A DNA stretch of 64,000 nucleotides, taken from positions 310,001 through 374,000 of the forward strand of contig NZ_WMDQ01000002.1 in NCBI RefSeq assembly GCF_009707955.1. Direction: 5' to 3'. Positions 46,769-57,609 of the stretch are shown piece by piece. The notes beneath the pieces are model-generated. The model did not search any database, had not been told where the DNA came from, and was given only the letters and a program-made list of their open reading frames with translations. The DNA comes from Flavobacterium sp. LC2016-13 (lineage in GTDB: Bacteria > Bacteroidota > Bacteroidia > Flavobacteriales > Flavobacteriaceae). The translations under genes were made by a program, and so were the position numbers. Numbering within the stretch: the stretch's first letter is position 1; every line of letters begins with the position of its first letter.

Positions 46769-49210
46769 ATGATAAAAAACTACTTATTATTACTGGCTTT
46801 ATGCTTTTTTTCTTCTATAAATGCTCAAATAATAAATTTTACTGATGCTAATTTTAAAACAAAATTACTTCAGGCAAGCGAGAATAATAAAATTGCCAAA
46901 GATTTAACTGCAAAATATTTTAAAATTGACTCTAATAATAATGGAGAAATTGAAATAGCAGAAGCCTTAAACGTGACATATCTAGATTTAACGAATTCTA
47001 ATATTTCTTCATTAGATGAAATCAAAAATTTGAACAATTTAAATGATTTAAATTGTTCAAATAATAACTTGAAATTACTGGATGTAGGTAATTTAAAAAA
47101 TCTTAATAGATTAGTATGCTCATCAAATGAAATTAGCGATTTAAACCTTGCAGATTTAAACAAGATAACAACATTAATTTGTGCACAAAATAAGTTAACT
47201 TCAATAAACGTCTCTAATTTAAGCTTAAACATATTTGAATGCAATAATAATAGTTTAAATAATTTAGATGTTTCAAATAGTTCTAATCTTCAAGAACTTG
47301 TTTGTTATGAAAATAAACTTACTGAATTGAAACTTCCAAACTCTACTCAATTGTGGTTTTTAAGATGTGCCCAAAATTCATTAACTAGTCTAGATATTAC
47401 AAAATTAAAAGGACTCCAATATTTTGATTTTTGGAATAATAAAATTGCAAATATTGATTTTTCAAATTCTAATAAATTAACAGATTGTTATGGCGGAATA
47501 AATCCGATAGAGTCTATTAATTTATCTAATTTGCAGCTTTTAAAAACTTTATGGATAGGGCATACGCTTATCAAAACGTTAGACTTAAGTAATTTAAAAA
47601 ATTTAAAAGATCTAAATATATCGGATTGTCCTAATTTAGAATTTCTTAATATTAAGAATGGAACTATTGAAAATTTAAATTTTTTAGAAACTGCCTTAAT
47701 CTCTTTGGGATATAACGGACTTAATTTTTCAAATTGTCCAAAACTTCAATATATTTGCGATGATGAATCTAATTTAGAGATTGTTACGCAAAAAATAGCT
47801 CCATATAATTATATAAATTGTGTAGTTGGAAATTATTGTTCATTTAAGCCTGGCGAAATAAATTACACATTTCAGGGTAAAAGCCAAGTCGATTTCAATA
47901 ATGATGGCTGCGACGCTGGTGATATCGCAACTTCATATTTAAAATTTTCTATTTCAAATGGTAATAAAGTAGAGAGCTATATTACAGATTCAAATGGTTT
48001 ATATTCTTTTAAGGTTCCTGCAGGTTCGTACACAATTACTCCCATTATTGAAAATACAAGCTATTTTTCGATTTTACCAGCTTCTATAAATATTGTTTTT
48101 CCAACACAAACTAGTGCTTTAAATCAGAATGTTTGTTTAGTACCAAACGGTTCTCATAAAGATTTAGAAATAAGCTTTCTACCGTTGGAAACTGCAAGTC
48201 CGGGTTTTGATGTAAAGTATAAAATTATTTATAAAAATAAAGGAAATGTAGTTCAATCCGGTAAAATCAATCTGTCTTTTAGTGATTCTGTTTTAGATTT
48301 AGTTTCTACAAGTTTAACAGTTTCAAATCAAACACAAAATAATTTAATTTGGGATTTTTCTAATTTAAAGCCTTTTGAGTCAAGAGAAATAACTTTAACT
48401 TTGAATGTCAATTCTCCAACAGAAATACCTGCAGTAAATAACAATGATATTTTAAAATATACCGCATCAATAAATTCTTCTGAAATTGATGAAACACCTA
48501 TAGATAACATTTTTGAATTAAATCAAACAGTATTAGGCTCTTATGATCCAAATGATAAAACATGTTTGGAGGGTGATGTTATTAAACCGGAATTAATTGG
48601 AGAATATGTTCATTATTTAATTCGCTTTGAAAATACCGGAACTTATCCGGCAGAAAATATTGTAGTAAAAGACATGATCGATTTATCAAAATTTGACATT
48701 TCAACTTTGGTACCAACTAGTGCAAGCCACTCGTATACTACTAAAATATCAAACGGAAATAAAGTAGAATTCATCTTCGAAAAAATAAATCTTCCTTTTG
48801 ATGATGCTAACAATGACGGGTATATAGCTTTTAAAATCAAAACTTTGTCAAGTTTGAAAGTAGGCGATAAATTTCAAAATGAAGCTAATATTTATTTTGA
48901 TTATAACTTCCCAATTTTAACAAATAAAGCAACATCAACTTTTAAAACTCTAGGAACTCAGGATTTTGAATTTTCTAATTATTTTAATGTTTATCCAAAT
49001 CCGGCAAAAAATGATTTAAATATTTCTTTGAATAATCAAATTGCAATCCAGTCAATCTCAATATATAATATTTTGGGACAATTGGTAATTGCTGTTCCTA
49101 ATGCTGAAAAGGCTACAAAAGTCGACGTTTCAAAATTACGAACTGGAAGTTATATTTTGAAAATTAAAACTGACAAAGGAATTTCAGGAACAAAGTTTAT
49201 TAAGGAATAA
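46769..49210 (+). CDS. Leucine-rich-repeat surface protein with T9SS sorting domain
   Basis: This 813-residue secreted protein has a signal peptide (MIKNYLLLLALCFFSSINAQ), a calcium-like DSNNNGEIEIAEA segment, Bacteroidota-type leucine-rich repeats (about 70-340; LTSLDITKLKGL and similar), an SdrD-B-like beta domain (about 355-440), a DUF7619-like repeat region with SYDPNDKTCLEGD and NEANIYFDYNFPILTNKA (about 590-730), and a type A C-terminal sorting domain (about 738-813; FNVYPNPAKNDLNIS, IYNILGQLV, TGSYILKI). It should be exported by type IX secretion and anchored or released. It probably mediates binding at the surface. Confidence 0.9.
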   Translation: MIKNYLLLLALCFFSSINAQIINFTDANFKTKLLQASENNKIAKDLTAKYFKIDSNNNGEIEIAEALNVTYLDLTNSNISSLDEIKNLNNLNDLNCSNNNLKLLDVGNLKNLNRLVCSSNEISDLNLADLNKITTLICAQNKLTSINVSNLSLNIFECNNNSLNNLDVSNSSNLQELVCYENKLTELKLPNSTQLWFLRCAQNSLTSLDITKLKGLQYFDFWNNKIANIDFSNSNKLTDCYGGINPIESINLSNLQLLKTLWIGHTLIKTLDLSNLKNLKDLNISDCPNLEFLNIKNGTIENLNFLETALISLGYNGLNFSNCPKLQYICDDESNLEIVTQKIAPYNYINCVVGNYCSFKPGEINYTFQGKSQVDFNNDGCDAGDIATSYLKFSISNGNKVESYITDSNGLYSFKVPAGSYTITPIIENTSYFSILPASINIVFPTQTSALNQNVCLVPNGSHKDLEISFLPLETASPGFDVKYKIIYKNKGNVVQSGKINLSFSDSVLDLVSTSLTVSNQTQNNLIWDFSNLKPFESREITLTLNVNSPTEIPAVNNNDILKYTASINSSEIDETPIDNIFELNQTVLGSYDPNDKTCLEGDVIKPELIGEYVHYLIRFENTGTYPAENIVVKDMIDLSKFDISTLVPTSASHSYTTKISNGNKVEFIFEKINLPFDDANNDGYIAFKIKTLSSLKVGDKFQNEANIYFDYNFPILTNKATSTFKTLGTQDFEFSNYFNVYPNPAKNDLNISLNNQIAIQSISIYNILGQLVIAVPNAEKATKVDVSKLRTGSYILKIKTDKGISGTKFIKE

Positions 49211-49312
49211 ACTTATATCCATATAACATGATAAATTCTTACATTTTAGATATTCTTTAAAATAATATTTTTTTTAACATTTATTTAAGAAGTCTGTCAT
49301 AGTCAAAGTTAC

Positions 49313-49347
49313 AAGCGGTTTCTGTATTAAGAAACCGCTTCTTTTTT
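49313..49347 (+). terminator. Strong Rho-independent terminator
   Basis: AAGCGGTTTCT (49313-49323) and AGAAACCGCTT (49330-49340) form a perfect 11-bp stem with a T tail, isolating the LRR gene from the sigma-factor gene. Confidence 0.92.
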
Positions 49348-49477
49348 GTAAATAAATTGGTTTTTATTTATTTGCTTTTATATATTTATCGAACAAACTT
49401 AAAGAATAATGTTAAAATATTATTCTCTTACTATTAAGCAAAGCCTGTTTTCTAAATATACGACGCCTCAAATAAAT

Positions 49478-50095
49478 ATGAAAAGCCCAATCTTAAACAA
49501 TAAACTTTTAGATGATAATACGCTTTGGAGTAACTTAAAAGCTGGTGATGAAAAATCATTTTCATTACTTTTTGAGAGATATTACAAAGATTTAATTAGC
49601 TACGGAAATTCGCTTTCTCCATTTCAGGAAAAAGTGCAGGATTGTGTACAGGATGTTTTCGCTGATGTGTGGGTATATCGAAATTCATTGCAGGAAAGTG
49701 TAATTGTAAAAGCGTACTTGCTATCAAGTGTAAGAAAAAGAATTGCCCGCTTATTTCAAAGAGATCATATATTTCGTAAAACAACTTCAACAGAAGCACT
49801 TGAATTTCTTTTTGATTTTTCTATAGAAAATGAATTAGTAGAAGATGAAGTAACTGCAGAACGTGTTTTGTATCTTAATAAATTATTGAACGATTTGCCT
49901 CCACGTCAAAAAGAAGCTTTGTATCTTAGATATCATCAAGGCTTGGCTGTAGAACAAATTGCAGAATTGCTGGATGTTAATTATCAATCAGCAAATAACT
50001 TATTATATCGAGGATTATTAAGTCTTCGCAAAGAATGGAAAGGTAATTTATCTTATATTTTACTAGTATCTTCAGGGGTTTTGCAATTTTCTTAA
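49478..50095 (+). CDS. ECF sigma factor of the SusC/SusD locus
   Basis: This 205-residue protein has sigma region 2 (LWSNLKAGDEKSFSLLFERY, VQDCVQDVFADVW) and region 4 (LNDLPPRQKEALYLRYHQGL, AEQIAELLDVNYQSANNLLYR). I take the ATG at 49478; the frame extends to an ATG at 49409 whose 23 residues do not fit. It directs transcription of the uptake operon downstream when freed from the FecR anti-sigma factor encoded next. Confidence 0.92.
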   Translation: MKSPILNNKLLDDNTLWSNLKAGDEKSFSLLFERYYKDLISYGNSLSPFQEKVQDCVQDVFADVWVYRNSLQESVIVKAYLLSSVRKRIARLFQRDHIFRKTTSTEALEFLFDFSIENELVEDEVTAERVLYLNKLLNDLPPRQKEALYLRYHQGLAVEQIAELLDVNYQSANNLLYRGLLSLRKEWKGNLSYILLVSSGVLQFS

Positions 50096-50176
50096 AAAAA
50101 ACTTAAAAATAATCACAATTAGGTGAGTATGTAATAAGAAAAGTGTCCTCTATGTTTTTGTAACCCTAATTCTAAG

Positions 50177-51292
50177 ATGCAAAAACGTAATAATTATACC
50201 GAAATCGAAGATTTTTTAGCTGATGAATCATTTCAATTATGGATTCTTTCCAAAATTGATGAACAAGGCTGGGAAGAATGGACATTAGAAAATCGTCAAC
50301 GAGCCAAATTAGTTGAGGATGCCAGACTTTTATTATTAGCAATGAAAGTTACTGATGTGAATTTGTCTCAAAATGAGATTCACGAAGCGTTAGAATCTAC
50401 CTGGAATAAAATCGAAGAAAAAGAAAACTTTTATAAGCAAACTGCAAAATCAAAAATTAGATTTTTGCAAAGATATTGGTTAAGTGCTTCTGTAGCGGCA
50501 GTTTTGTTAATCTTTATATCACTTTATGTTTTCAGAAATAATAACATCACAACCAATACTGTTGTTACCTACAATGAATTGATTGAAGAAAATAATGAAG
50601 GATTGGTTGAACAAACCAATAATTCAGATATATCTCAAATCATAACATTATCAGATGGAAGTTCTGTTTTATTACAACCTAATAGTAAATTAAGTTATCC
50701 TAAAATCTTTACCGGGAATGAAAGAAAGGTCTATTTATCCGGCGAAGGTTTCTTTGAAATTAGTAAAAATCCCAAAAAGCCTTTTTTTGTTTATGCTAAC
50801 GAAATTGTAACAAGAGTTGTTGGTACTAGTTTTAGAATTAAAGCATATCAGGATCAACAAAATGTTGAAGTTCTTGTTCGCACCGGTAAAGTAAGGGTAA
50901 AATCAAATAGTCTTGTTTCTAACGCAACTGATCACGAAGTAGTATTGCTTCCAAATCAGGCACTTCGATTCATTCGTAAAGATTTGGTATTTAATAAAAT
51001 AACAAATATAACTAAAGACGAAGTTCTGGTTCATAGTGTTGGAAATATTGAGCAGCTTAGTTTTGAATTTAATGATATTCCAATCACTCAAATTTTTGAG
51101 ACAATCGAGCAGGCTTATTTAGTTAATATTGATTATCCAAAAGATAAACTAAAAGATTGTCACTTAACAACATCACTAAGCGATCAGCCGTTACCGGAAA
51201 AACTTAAAATCATTTGCAAAAGTATTGGAGGTGATAGTACATTCGAGATGAATGGAAATCAAATTACCATACATTCAGAAGGTTGTAATTAA
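50177..51292 (+). CDS. FecR-type anti-sigma factor
   Basis: This 371-residue protein has a cytoplasmic N-terminal sigma-binding part (about 1-100), one membrane helix (about 105-124, YWLSASVAAVLLIFISLYVF), a periplasmic FecR domain (about 145-270; TLSDGSSVLLQPNSKLSYP, VYLSGEGFFEISKNPKKPFFV, GTSFRIKAY) and a C-terminal STN-like DUF4974 domain (LSFEFNDIPITQIFETIEQAY). It receives the signal from the SusC STN domain and releases the sigma factor encoded before it. Confidence 0.94.
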   Translation: MQKRNNYTEIEDFLADESFQLWILSKIDEQGWEEWTLENRQRAKLVEDARLLLLAMKVTDVNLSQNEIHEALESTWNKIEEKENFYKQTAKSKIRFLQRYWLSASVAAVLLIFISLYVFRNNNITTNTVVTYNELIEENNEGLVEQTNNSDISQIITLSDGSSVLLQPNSKLSYPKIFTGNERKVYLSGEGFFEISKNPKKPFFVYANEIVTRVVGTSFRIKAYQDQQNVEVLVRTGKVRVKSNSLVSNATDHEVVLLPNQALRFIRKDLVFNKITNITKDEVLVHSVGNIEQLSFEFNDIPITQIFETIEQAYLVNIDYPKDKLKDCHLTTSLSDQPLPEKLKIICKSIGGDSTFEMNGNQITIHSEGCN

Positions 51293-51503
51293 GCATATTT
51301 ATTTCAAATAAATTTTATCTATAAACTAAACTAAAACTAAATATAATTAAAAGCCTATGTAACAATAAAATACATTAAAAAAAGTGCCGAAATGCTGTAA
51401 CATTATCGACACTTAATAAAATTGAATTTCTCTCTGTAAAGAGTTATTCATTACGTTTCTTAAAAATACACTCGAACAGTATTAATCAAAACACACCAAA
51501 ATT

Positions 51504-54500
51504 ATGAAAAAACCAGTTGTTAAACAACGATTACTCTACCGAATCATGAAAATAACGCTATTTCAGTTTGTCTTAGCACTTGTATTTTCAAGTGTTACGA
51601 TGGCAAACAGTATAAACGGGCAGAAAAAACTAGATACCAAAGTTACAATTACAGTTGAAAATTTGACTTTGGACAATGCATTGTCTAAAATTGAGAAGTC
51701 TGCACATGTAAAATTTTCTTACAATTCAAGACTTCCTCAGCTAAATTATAAAGTTAGTATAGATGCTAATGATGAAGTACTGTCTAGTATTCTTAGCCGA
51801 ATTCTAGCGCCTTTTAATATTACTTACTCAGAAATTAGTAATCAGATTATTTTGCAAAAAAGTGCAGCTGCAGATCCTTTTGCAAAAGCAGATAATCGCG
51901 ATTCTCTTTTTGAAATATTAACGGCAGGTCCAATTATCAAAGGAAAAGTTACTGACCCAAGTGGAGTACCATTACCTGGAGCAACAGTATTGGCAAAAGG
52001 AACAAAAATTGCTGTATTGACAGATTTTGATGGTAATTTTTCTATCGAAATGCCTGCTAACAGCACAGGTCTTGTTATTTCTTATGTTGGTATGGAAACC
52101 AAAGAAGTAGGTATTGAAAATACTTCACCAACGATTATTTTAAATGAAGCAGGGCAAAACTTAAAAGAAGTTGTAGTTACTACAGGTTACGAAAAAACAT
52201 CTAAAAGAACTTTTACAGGAGCAATCAGTAAAATTTCAGGAGCTGAACTTAAAGTTGATGGTGTTGTAGACGTGAGTAGAATGATTGAAGGTAAAGCTGC
52301 CGGAGTTACAGTTCAAAACGTAACAGGTACTTTTGGTACAGCTCCTAAAATTACCGTTCGTGGATCTTCTTCTATTTTTGGAGATACAAAACCATTATGG
52401 GTAATTGACGGTGTAGTTCAGGAAGATATCATTAATTTATCATTTGCAGATTTGGCCTCTGGAAATTCAGAAACATTATTGAGTTCTTCTGTTGCAGGTT
52501 TAAATGCAAACGATATTCAGAGTATTGAGATTCTTAAAGATGCATCTGCAACTTCGATCTATGGTTCAAGATCATTAAATGGAGTTGTAGTTATTACAAC
52601 AAAACAAGGTCGTAGAGATTCTCCATTAAAAGTAAGTTATGGTTTAGAACAAAGTGTTAGAGCAGTTCCAAATTACAGCCAATATGATATCTTAAATTCT
52701 CAGGAATCTATGAGTATTATGAAGGAAATGGAAGCTAAAGGTTATTTAGATTTACCTTCTACAGTAAACGGAAGATATGGTGGAGCTTATAATATTTTAG
52801 GTAGAGCTATAAATACTTATGTGCCTGAAACAGATAGTTATTTAGTTAACAATGATCCGGTTAGCCGTAATAATTTTTTAAAGAAATACGAATTGGCAAA
52901 TACAGATTGGTTTAATGTTTTATTCAGACCGTCTATTACACAAAATCACTCTTTAAGTTTTTCTGGAGGTGGTAAAAACAATACATTTTATGCTTCTTTA
53001 GGATATTATACAGATCCGGGATGGACAATTGCTGATGATGTAAAACAAATTTCATCAAATATTAGAGGTACATTTTATGTAAATGACAGATTAAATATTA
53101 CTTTATCTACATTGGCTTCGATTCGTGATCAAGGTGCGCCGGGAAGTTATGAAAGTGAAAAAGATGTTGTATTTGGAAAAGTAACTCGTGATTTTGATAT
53201 CAACCCATTTAATTATGTATTAAATACAAGTAGAACTTTACGTCCTTATGACGAAAAAGGTAATCTTGAATATTACAGAAATAACTGGGCTAAAATGAAC
53301 ATCATTAACGAATTGGCAAACAATTATATGGAAATCGAAGTTAAAGATATCCGTTTCCAATTAGATTTAGATTATAAAATTACGCCGCATTTAAATTACA
53401 ATCTGACAGGTTCAGCTCGTTATGCAAACACAAGCCGTGAGCATAAAATATTAGAAGGTTCAAACGTTGTTGGAGCTTATAAAGCGGGTACACCAGATGG
53501 TGAAGATGGAGTAAATACATTAGTAAGAGATGCTAATATCTTTTTATATCAGGATCCTAATGATTTAACAGCGCCTAAAGTTTCTGTTTTACCAAATGGA
53601 GGTTTCTTAAGAAAATTCACAAACGACTTAACTTCTTACAACTTAAGAAATAGTGTTAATTACAGAAACACATTCAATGATAAACATGAAGTAGAAGGTT
53701 TATTTGGTACAGAGTTAAGAGTAGTTGACAGAAGCAGTGATAATTTTACTGCTGCAGGTTTACAATATGACAGAGGTTTAACTGCATTTACTGATCCTAG
53801 AATTATCGAAAAAATCATCAATGGAGGAGATTCTTATTATGGTTTTAATGAAGAAAAAGAAAGAACAGTAGGTTTCTTCGGAAAAGTTGGATATACGTAT
53901 GATCGTCGTTATACATTCTCGGTTACAGGACGTTATGACGGATCAAACAGACAAGGAAACAGTGATTCATCAAGATGGTTACCAACTTATACTTTTAGTG
54001 GAAAATGGAATGTTGCTGAAGAAAGTTTCATGAAAAACATTGAATCAGTTAATACTTTGGCATTAAGAGCTTCTTACGGTTTAACAGCTACGGCAGGACC
54101 AGCAACAAACTCTTTGGCAATTTACAAAAGTTATGTTACAGATCGTTTTAATCTTGATGACAGAGAAACCGGAATTCAGATTGATGAACTACAAAATGGA
54201 AGTTTAACTTGGGAAAAACAATTTGAAACTAACATAGGTGTTGATCTTGGTATGTTTAACAATAGAGTTCAGTTAACAACAGATATTTACCGTCGTAAAG
54301 CATTTGATTTAGTAGATTATGTAATTACTTCAGGAATTGGAGGTCAAAGAATCAGACAAGGAAACAATGCTGATATGGAAACTAAAGGTTTAGAGATTGG
54401 ATTTACAACTAAAAATATTGATGCTAAAGACTTTAAATGGTCTACAACGCTTAATTTTTCTGTTTATAAACAAGAAATTACAAAGTTAGAAAATACTCCT

Positions 54501-55232
54501 ACAGCATTTGATTTAATCGATGCAAATGGAGGTAACACACTTGGACATCCTAGAAATTCATTGTATTCATACCAATTTACAGGTTTGAACAATCAAGGTT
54601 TGCCAACTTTTGTAATGGCTGACGGAGAAACGGATAATATTACAGGAGCAAATTTTCAGGATAATTTAAATGTTACTAAATATTTGAAATACGAAGGATC
54701 TATTGAACCAAATAAATCTATAGGTTTAGCAAATACGTTTACGTATAAAAACTGGTCTTTATATGTATTTTTTGTTGGATCAGGAGGAAACAAAGTTCGT
54801 TTAAATCCAGTATATGACAGTACTTATGATGATTTAACGGTTTTCACAAAAGATTTTACCAACAGATGGATAAATCCTGGAGATGAAAATTATACAAACA
54901 TTCCAGTAATCGCAGATAAACGTTTAAATGCTAATTACGGAGGAGAACGTACACTTGCAAGAGCTTACAATACGTATAATTATTCTGATGCTCGTATTGC
55001 AGATGGAGATTTTGTTAGACTAAAAAACATCTCTTTAAGTTGGGAATTTCCAAGTGATTTCAAGAGAAAATTAGGACTTAGTACTTTTACCCTAAAAGGT
55101 TCAGCAGTTAATCCTTGGTTACTTTACTCTGATAAGAGATTAAACGGTCAGGATCCTGAGTTCCGTAATTCAGGAGGAGTTGCTTTACCGGTAACATCTC
55201 AATATACTTTTACTTTAAACCTTTCATTATAA
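51504..55232 (+). CDS. SusC/RagA TonB-dependent transporter with STN signalling domain
   Basis: This 1242-residue outer-membrane protein has a signal sequence, an STN domain (about 45-115; VTITVENLTLDNALSKIEKS), a carboxypeptidase-regulatory-like domain (about 145-215; IIKGKVTDPSGVPLPGATVL), a plug (about 220-370; VVVTTGYEKTSKRTFTGAIS, KDASATSIYGSRSLNGVVVI) and a beta barrel ending in TFTLNLSL. The STN domain marks it as a signal transducer to the FecR protein. It imports an unknown large nutrient together with the SusD protein encoded next. Confidence 0.95.
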   Translation: MKKPVVKQRLLYRIMKITLFQFVLALVFSSVTMANSINGQKKLDTKVTITVENLTLDNALSKIEKSAHVKFSYNSRLPQLNYKVSIDANDEVLSSILSRILAPFNITYSEISNQIILQKSAAADPFAKADNRDSLFEILTAGPIIKGKVTDPSGVPLPGATVLAKGTKIAVLTDFDGNFSIEMPANSTGLVISYVGMETKEVGIENTSPTIILNEAGQNLKEVVVTTGYEKTSKRTFTGAISKISGAELKVDGVVDVSRMIEGKAAGVTVQNVTGTFGTAPKITVRGSSSIFGDTKPLWVIDGVVQEDIINLSFADLASGNSETLLSSSVAGLNANDIQSIEILKDASATSIYGSRSLNGVVVITTKQGRRDSPLKVSYGLEQSVRAVPNYSQYDILNSQESMSIMKEMEAKGYLDLPSTVNGRYGGAYNILGRAINTYVPETDSYLVNNDPVSRNNFLKKYELANTDWFNVLFRPSITQNHSLSFSGGGKNNTFYASLGYYTDPGWTIADDVKQISSNIRGTFYVNDRLNITLSTLASIRDQGAPGSYESEKDVVFGKVTRDFDINPFNYVLNTSRTLRPYDEKGNLEYYRNNWAKMNIINELANNYMEIEVKDIRFQLDLDYKITPHLNYNLTGSARYANTSREHKILEGSNVVGAYKAGTPDGEDGVNTLVRDANIFLYQDPNDLTAPKVSVLPNGGFLRKFTNDLTSYNLRNSVNYRNTFNDKHEVEGLFGTELRVVDRSSDNFTAAGLQYDRGLTAFTDPRIIEKIINGGDSYYGFNEEKERTVGFFGKVGYTYDRRYTFSVTGRYDGSNRQGNSDSSRWLPTYTFSGKWNVAEESFMKNIESVNTLALRASYGLTATAGPATNSLAIYKSYVTDRFNLDDRETGIQIDELQNGSLTWEKQFETNIGVDLGMFNNRVQLTTDIYRRKAFDLVDYVITSGIGGQRIRQGNNADMETKGLEIGFTTKNIDAKDFKWSTTLNFSVYKQEITKLENTPTAFDLIDANGGNTLGHPRNSLYSYQFTGLNNQGLPTFVMADGETDNITGANFQDNLNVTKYLKYEGSIEPNKSIGLANTFTYKNWSLYVFFVGSGGNKVRLNPVYDSTYDDLTVFTKDFTNRWINPGDENYTNIPVIADKRLNANYGGERTLARAYNTYNYSDARIADGDFVRLKNISLSWEFPSDFKRKLGLSTFTLKGSAVNPWLLYSDKRLNGQDPEFRNSGGVALPVTSQYTFTLNLSL

Positions 55233-55243
55233 TAGTCAAAATT

Positions 55244-56719
55244 ATGAAAAACTTAAAAATAGCATTATCCCTATTAATACTTATAAGTATTACTAGCTGT
55301 GATGATTTCCTTTCTGAAAAACCAGATAACAGAACAGAAATAGATACTCCGGATAAAATATCCGAAATATTAGTAAATGCCTATCCTCAAATGAGTTATT
55401 TTGATATTGCTGAAACAATGTCAGATAATGTTTTTGATAGTAGAATGCCGGAAACGTTGCTAAAAAACGAACAAAACTATAATTGGGAAATTCAGACAGA
55501 AACAGCTGATATTGACACTCAGGCATACTATTGGGATGCTTGTTACAAAGCAATTGCACACGCCAATAAAGCGCTTGAAGCTATTGATCAATTAGGAAAT
55601 TCAGCAAGTTTGAATCCGCAAAAGGGAGAAGCATTATTAGCCAGAGCCTATTCTCACTTTATGTTGGTCTCTCTTTGGTCTAAACGTTATAATCCTGCTA
55701 CTGCTGCTACAGATTTAGGAATTCCTTATGTAACAAAACCAGAAACAGAATTATTGACAAAATATAAAAGAAATACTATAAAAGAAGTTTTCGATTTTAT
55801 TCAAAAAGATATAGAAGATGGTTTACCATTAGTAACAAACGATTACAAACAGCCTAAATTTCACTTTAATGTAAGTGCAGCAAAAGCTTTCGCAAGTAGA
55901 TTTTATTTAATAAAAGGTGATTGGGACAAAGTTATTGAAGTATCTAATGATTTAGGTTCTAAACCAGTAGGAAGATTAAGAGACTTTTTATCTTATGAAT
56001 CAATAGCTGTTAATGCACAAAGATTAGCTTATGCAAGCAGTGATGTTGAAACGAACCTATTAATTGTATCTGCAAATTCTATTGTGAGCAGATCTTACTA
56101 TTCAAATCGCTTTTACCTTTCAGGTTCTCGTTATCCGGAAATTTTCGGTACAGCTACAAGCCTTTTTGCTAAACCATGGTATTATAACTTTTATTCTTCA
56201 AATAGTAGTATAACAGTTTTTCTTCCAAAGTTCTACGAATATTTTAAATATTCGAATGTAACAGCTGGAATTGGAGATCCTTATGTTGCCGAAGTTTTAT
56301 TGAGTAATGATGAATTTTTCTTAAACAGAATTGAAGCTCACGTAATGAAAGGCGATATTGCTTTAGCAAATGATGAGCTTGAATATTTTCTATCAACAAG
56401 AACAGTAGGTTATGTTGCTACAGATAAAGTAACTCAGGCAAAAGTTGTAGCCAAATATCCGGTAATTGCTGATGAATTTACACCATTTTACACTATGACT
56501 CCGGTGCAGACATCTTATGTAAAAGCACTTGCAGAAACAAGACGTAGAGATTTTGTACATGAAGGAATGAGATGGTTTGATGTTAAGCGTTTTAACCTTG
56601 TAGTTAATCACGAAACAACTAATAGACCAACTAATATTTTAGCAAAAGATGACAACCGCAGAGCTTTGCAAATTCCGCTTCATGCGTCAAATACTGGTGT
56701 TGAATTAAATCCTAGATAA
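55244..56719 (+). CDS. RagB/SusD substrate-binding lipoprotein
   Basis: This 491-residue lipoprotein has a signal with lipobox (LISITSCDDFL, Cys19), SusD TPR helices (ALLARAYSHFMLVSLWSKRY, NPATAATDLGIPYVTKPE) and a C-terminal part with TRRRDFVHEGMRWFDVKRF and ALQIPLHASNTG. It caps the SusC channel and binds the nutrient. It starts 11 bases after the SusC stop. Confidence 0.95.
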   Translation: MKNLKIALSLLILISITSCDDFLSEKPDNRTEIDTPDKISEILVNAYPQMSYFDIAETMSDNVFDSRMPETLLKNEQNYNWEIQTETADIDTQAYYWDACYKAIAHANKALEAIDQLGNSASLNPQKGEALLARAYSHFMLVSLWSKRYNPATAATDLGIPYVTKPETELLTKYKRNTIKEVFDFIQKDIEDGLPLVTNDYKQPKFHFNVSAAKAFASRFYLIKGDWDKVIEVSNDLGSKPVGRLRDFLSYESIAVNAQRLAYASSDVETNLLIVSANSIVSRSYYSNRFYLSGSRYPEIFGTATSLFAKPWYYNFYSSNSSITVFLPKFYEYFKYSNVTAGIGDPYVAEVLLSNDEFFLNRIEAHVMKGDIALANDELEYFLSTRTVGYVATDKVTQAKVVAKYPVIADEFTPFYTMTPVQTSYVKALAETRRRDFVHEGMRWFDVKRFNLVVNHETTNRPTNILAKDDNRRALQIPLHASNTGVELNPR

Positions 56720-56738
56720 ATTTTAAAAGTAAATTGTT

Positions 56739-57599
56739 ATGAAACTAATAAAATATAATAAAATTGCAATGTTACTTATGGTTTCAATGGCCGTAATTTC
56801 ATGCGCACACGATGATCAACCGGGAGATAGTCAATTAGATTATACACAACCAATAAGAACAGATTTAGATAATTGGATAGCAACTACATATTTGAATCCA
56901 TATAATATTAATGTACAATATAAATGGAATCAAAATACGGTTGATAACAGTCGTTATTTATTTCCTCCAACAATAGATAAAGTACAGCCAGCCCTTGAGA
57001 TTGTTGAAACAATTTGGCTTAAAAGTTATTCTACAATTGGTGGTGCAGATTTCGTAAAAAAAATCGCGCCTCGAGAAATTGTTTTAATTGGTGGTGTGAA
57101 TTTAAATAGTGTTGGTACAAGAACCTTAGGTTTAGCCGAAGGAGGACAACGTGTTACCTTATTTGAAACAGATTATATAGATCAATCTGATCGCGAAAAT
57201 GTTTCAGAATTTATTCACACAATTCAACATGAATATATCCATATTTTGAATCAGCATAAACCATTTGATGAAAAATCATGGTCAGCTTTAACACCTGGTG
57301 GATATACAGCTGATTGGTATAATTTCTCAATTCCGGTATCAAACGAAATTGGATTTATTACCAGTTATGCCAGATCAAATATTAATGAAGATTTTGCAGA
57401 AACAGCTTCAATGATATTAATATATTCAAAAGCAGAATATGCTGCATTTTTAGCTGGCATCCAAAGTCCAACTGCCTTAGCAGCATTAAGAGCGAAAGAA
57501 GCTCTTGTTGTAAAATATTTTAAAGAAGCCTACAACATGGATTTCTATGCATTGAGAGATGAAGCTGAAAAAAATACAACTGCTGTAATAAACAACTAA
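56739..57599 (+). CDS. Substrate-import-associated zinc metallohydrolase lipoprotein
   Basis: This 286-residue lipoprotein (VISCAHDDQ lipobox) carries the zinc motif HEYIH (His164, Glu165, His168) in FIHTIQHEYIHILNQHKPF and a downstream NEDFAETASMILIYS segment that likely supplies the third ligand. It belongs to the metallohydrolase lipoproteins encoded with SusC/SusD pairs. A role in cleaving a peptide or ester before import is inferred. It follows the SusD gene by 19 bases. Confidence 0.88.
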   Translation: MKLIKYNKIAMLLMVSMAVISCAHDDQPGDSQLDYTQPIRTDLDNWIATTYLNPYNINVQYKWNQNTVDNSRYLFPPTIDKVQPALEIVETIWLKSYSTIGGADFVKKIAPREIVLIGGVNLNSVGTRTLGLAEGGQRVTLFETDYIDQSDRENVSEFIHTIQHEYIHILNQHKPFDEKSWSALTPGGYTADWYNFSIPVSNEIGFITSYARSNINEDFAETASMILIYSKAEYAAFLAGIQSPTALAALRAKEALVVKYFKEAYNMDFYALRDEAEKNTTAVINN

Positions 57600-57609
57600 A
57601 AGAAGTATC

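Noticed and set aside
46870..47244. 124-residue antisense frame in the LRR gene
   Set aside because: It is a shadow of the Leu/Asn-rich repeats, with Phe/Lys-rich low-complexity translation.
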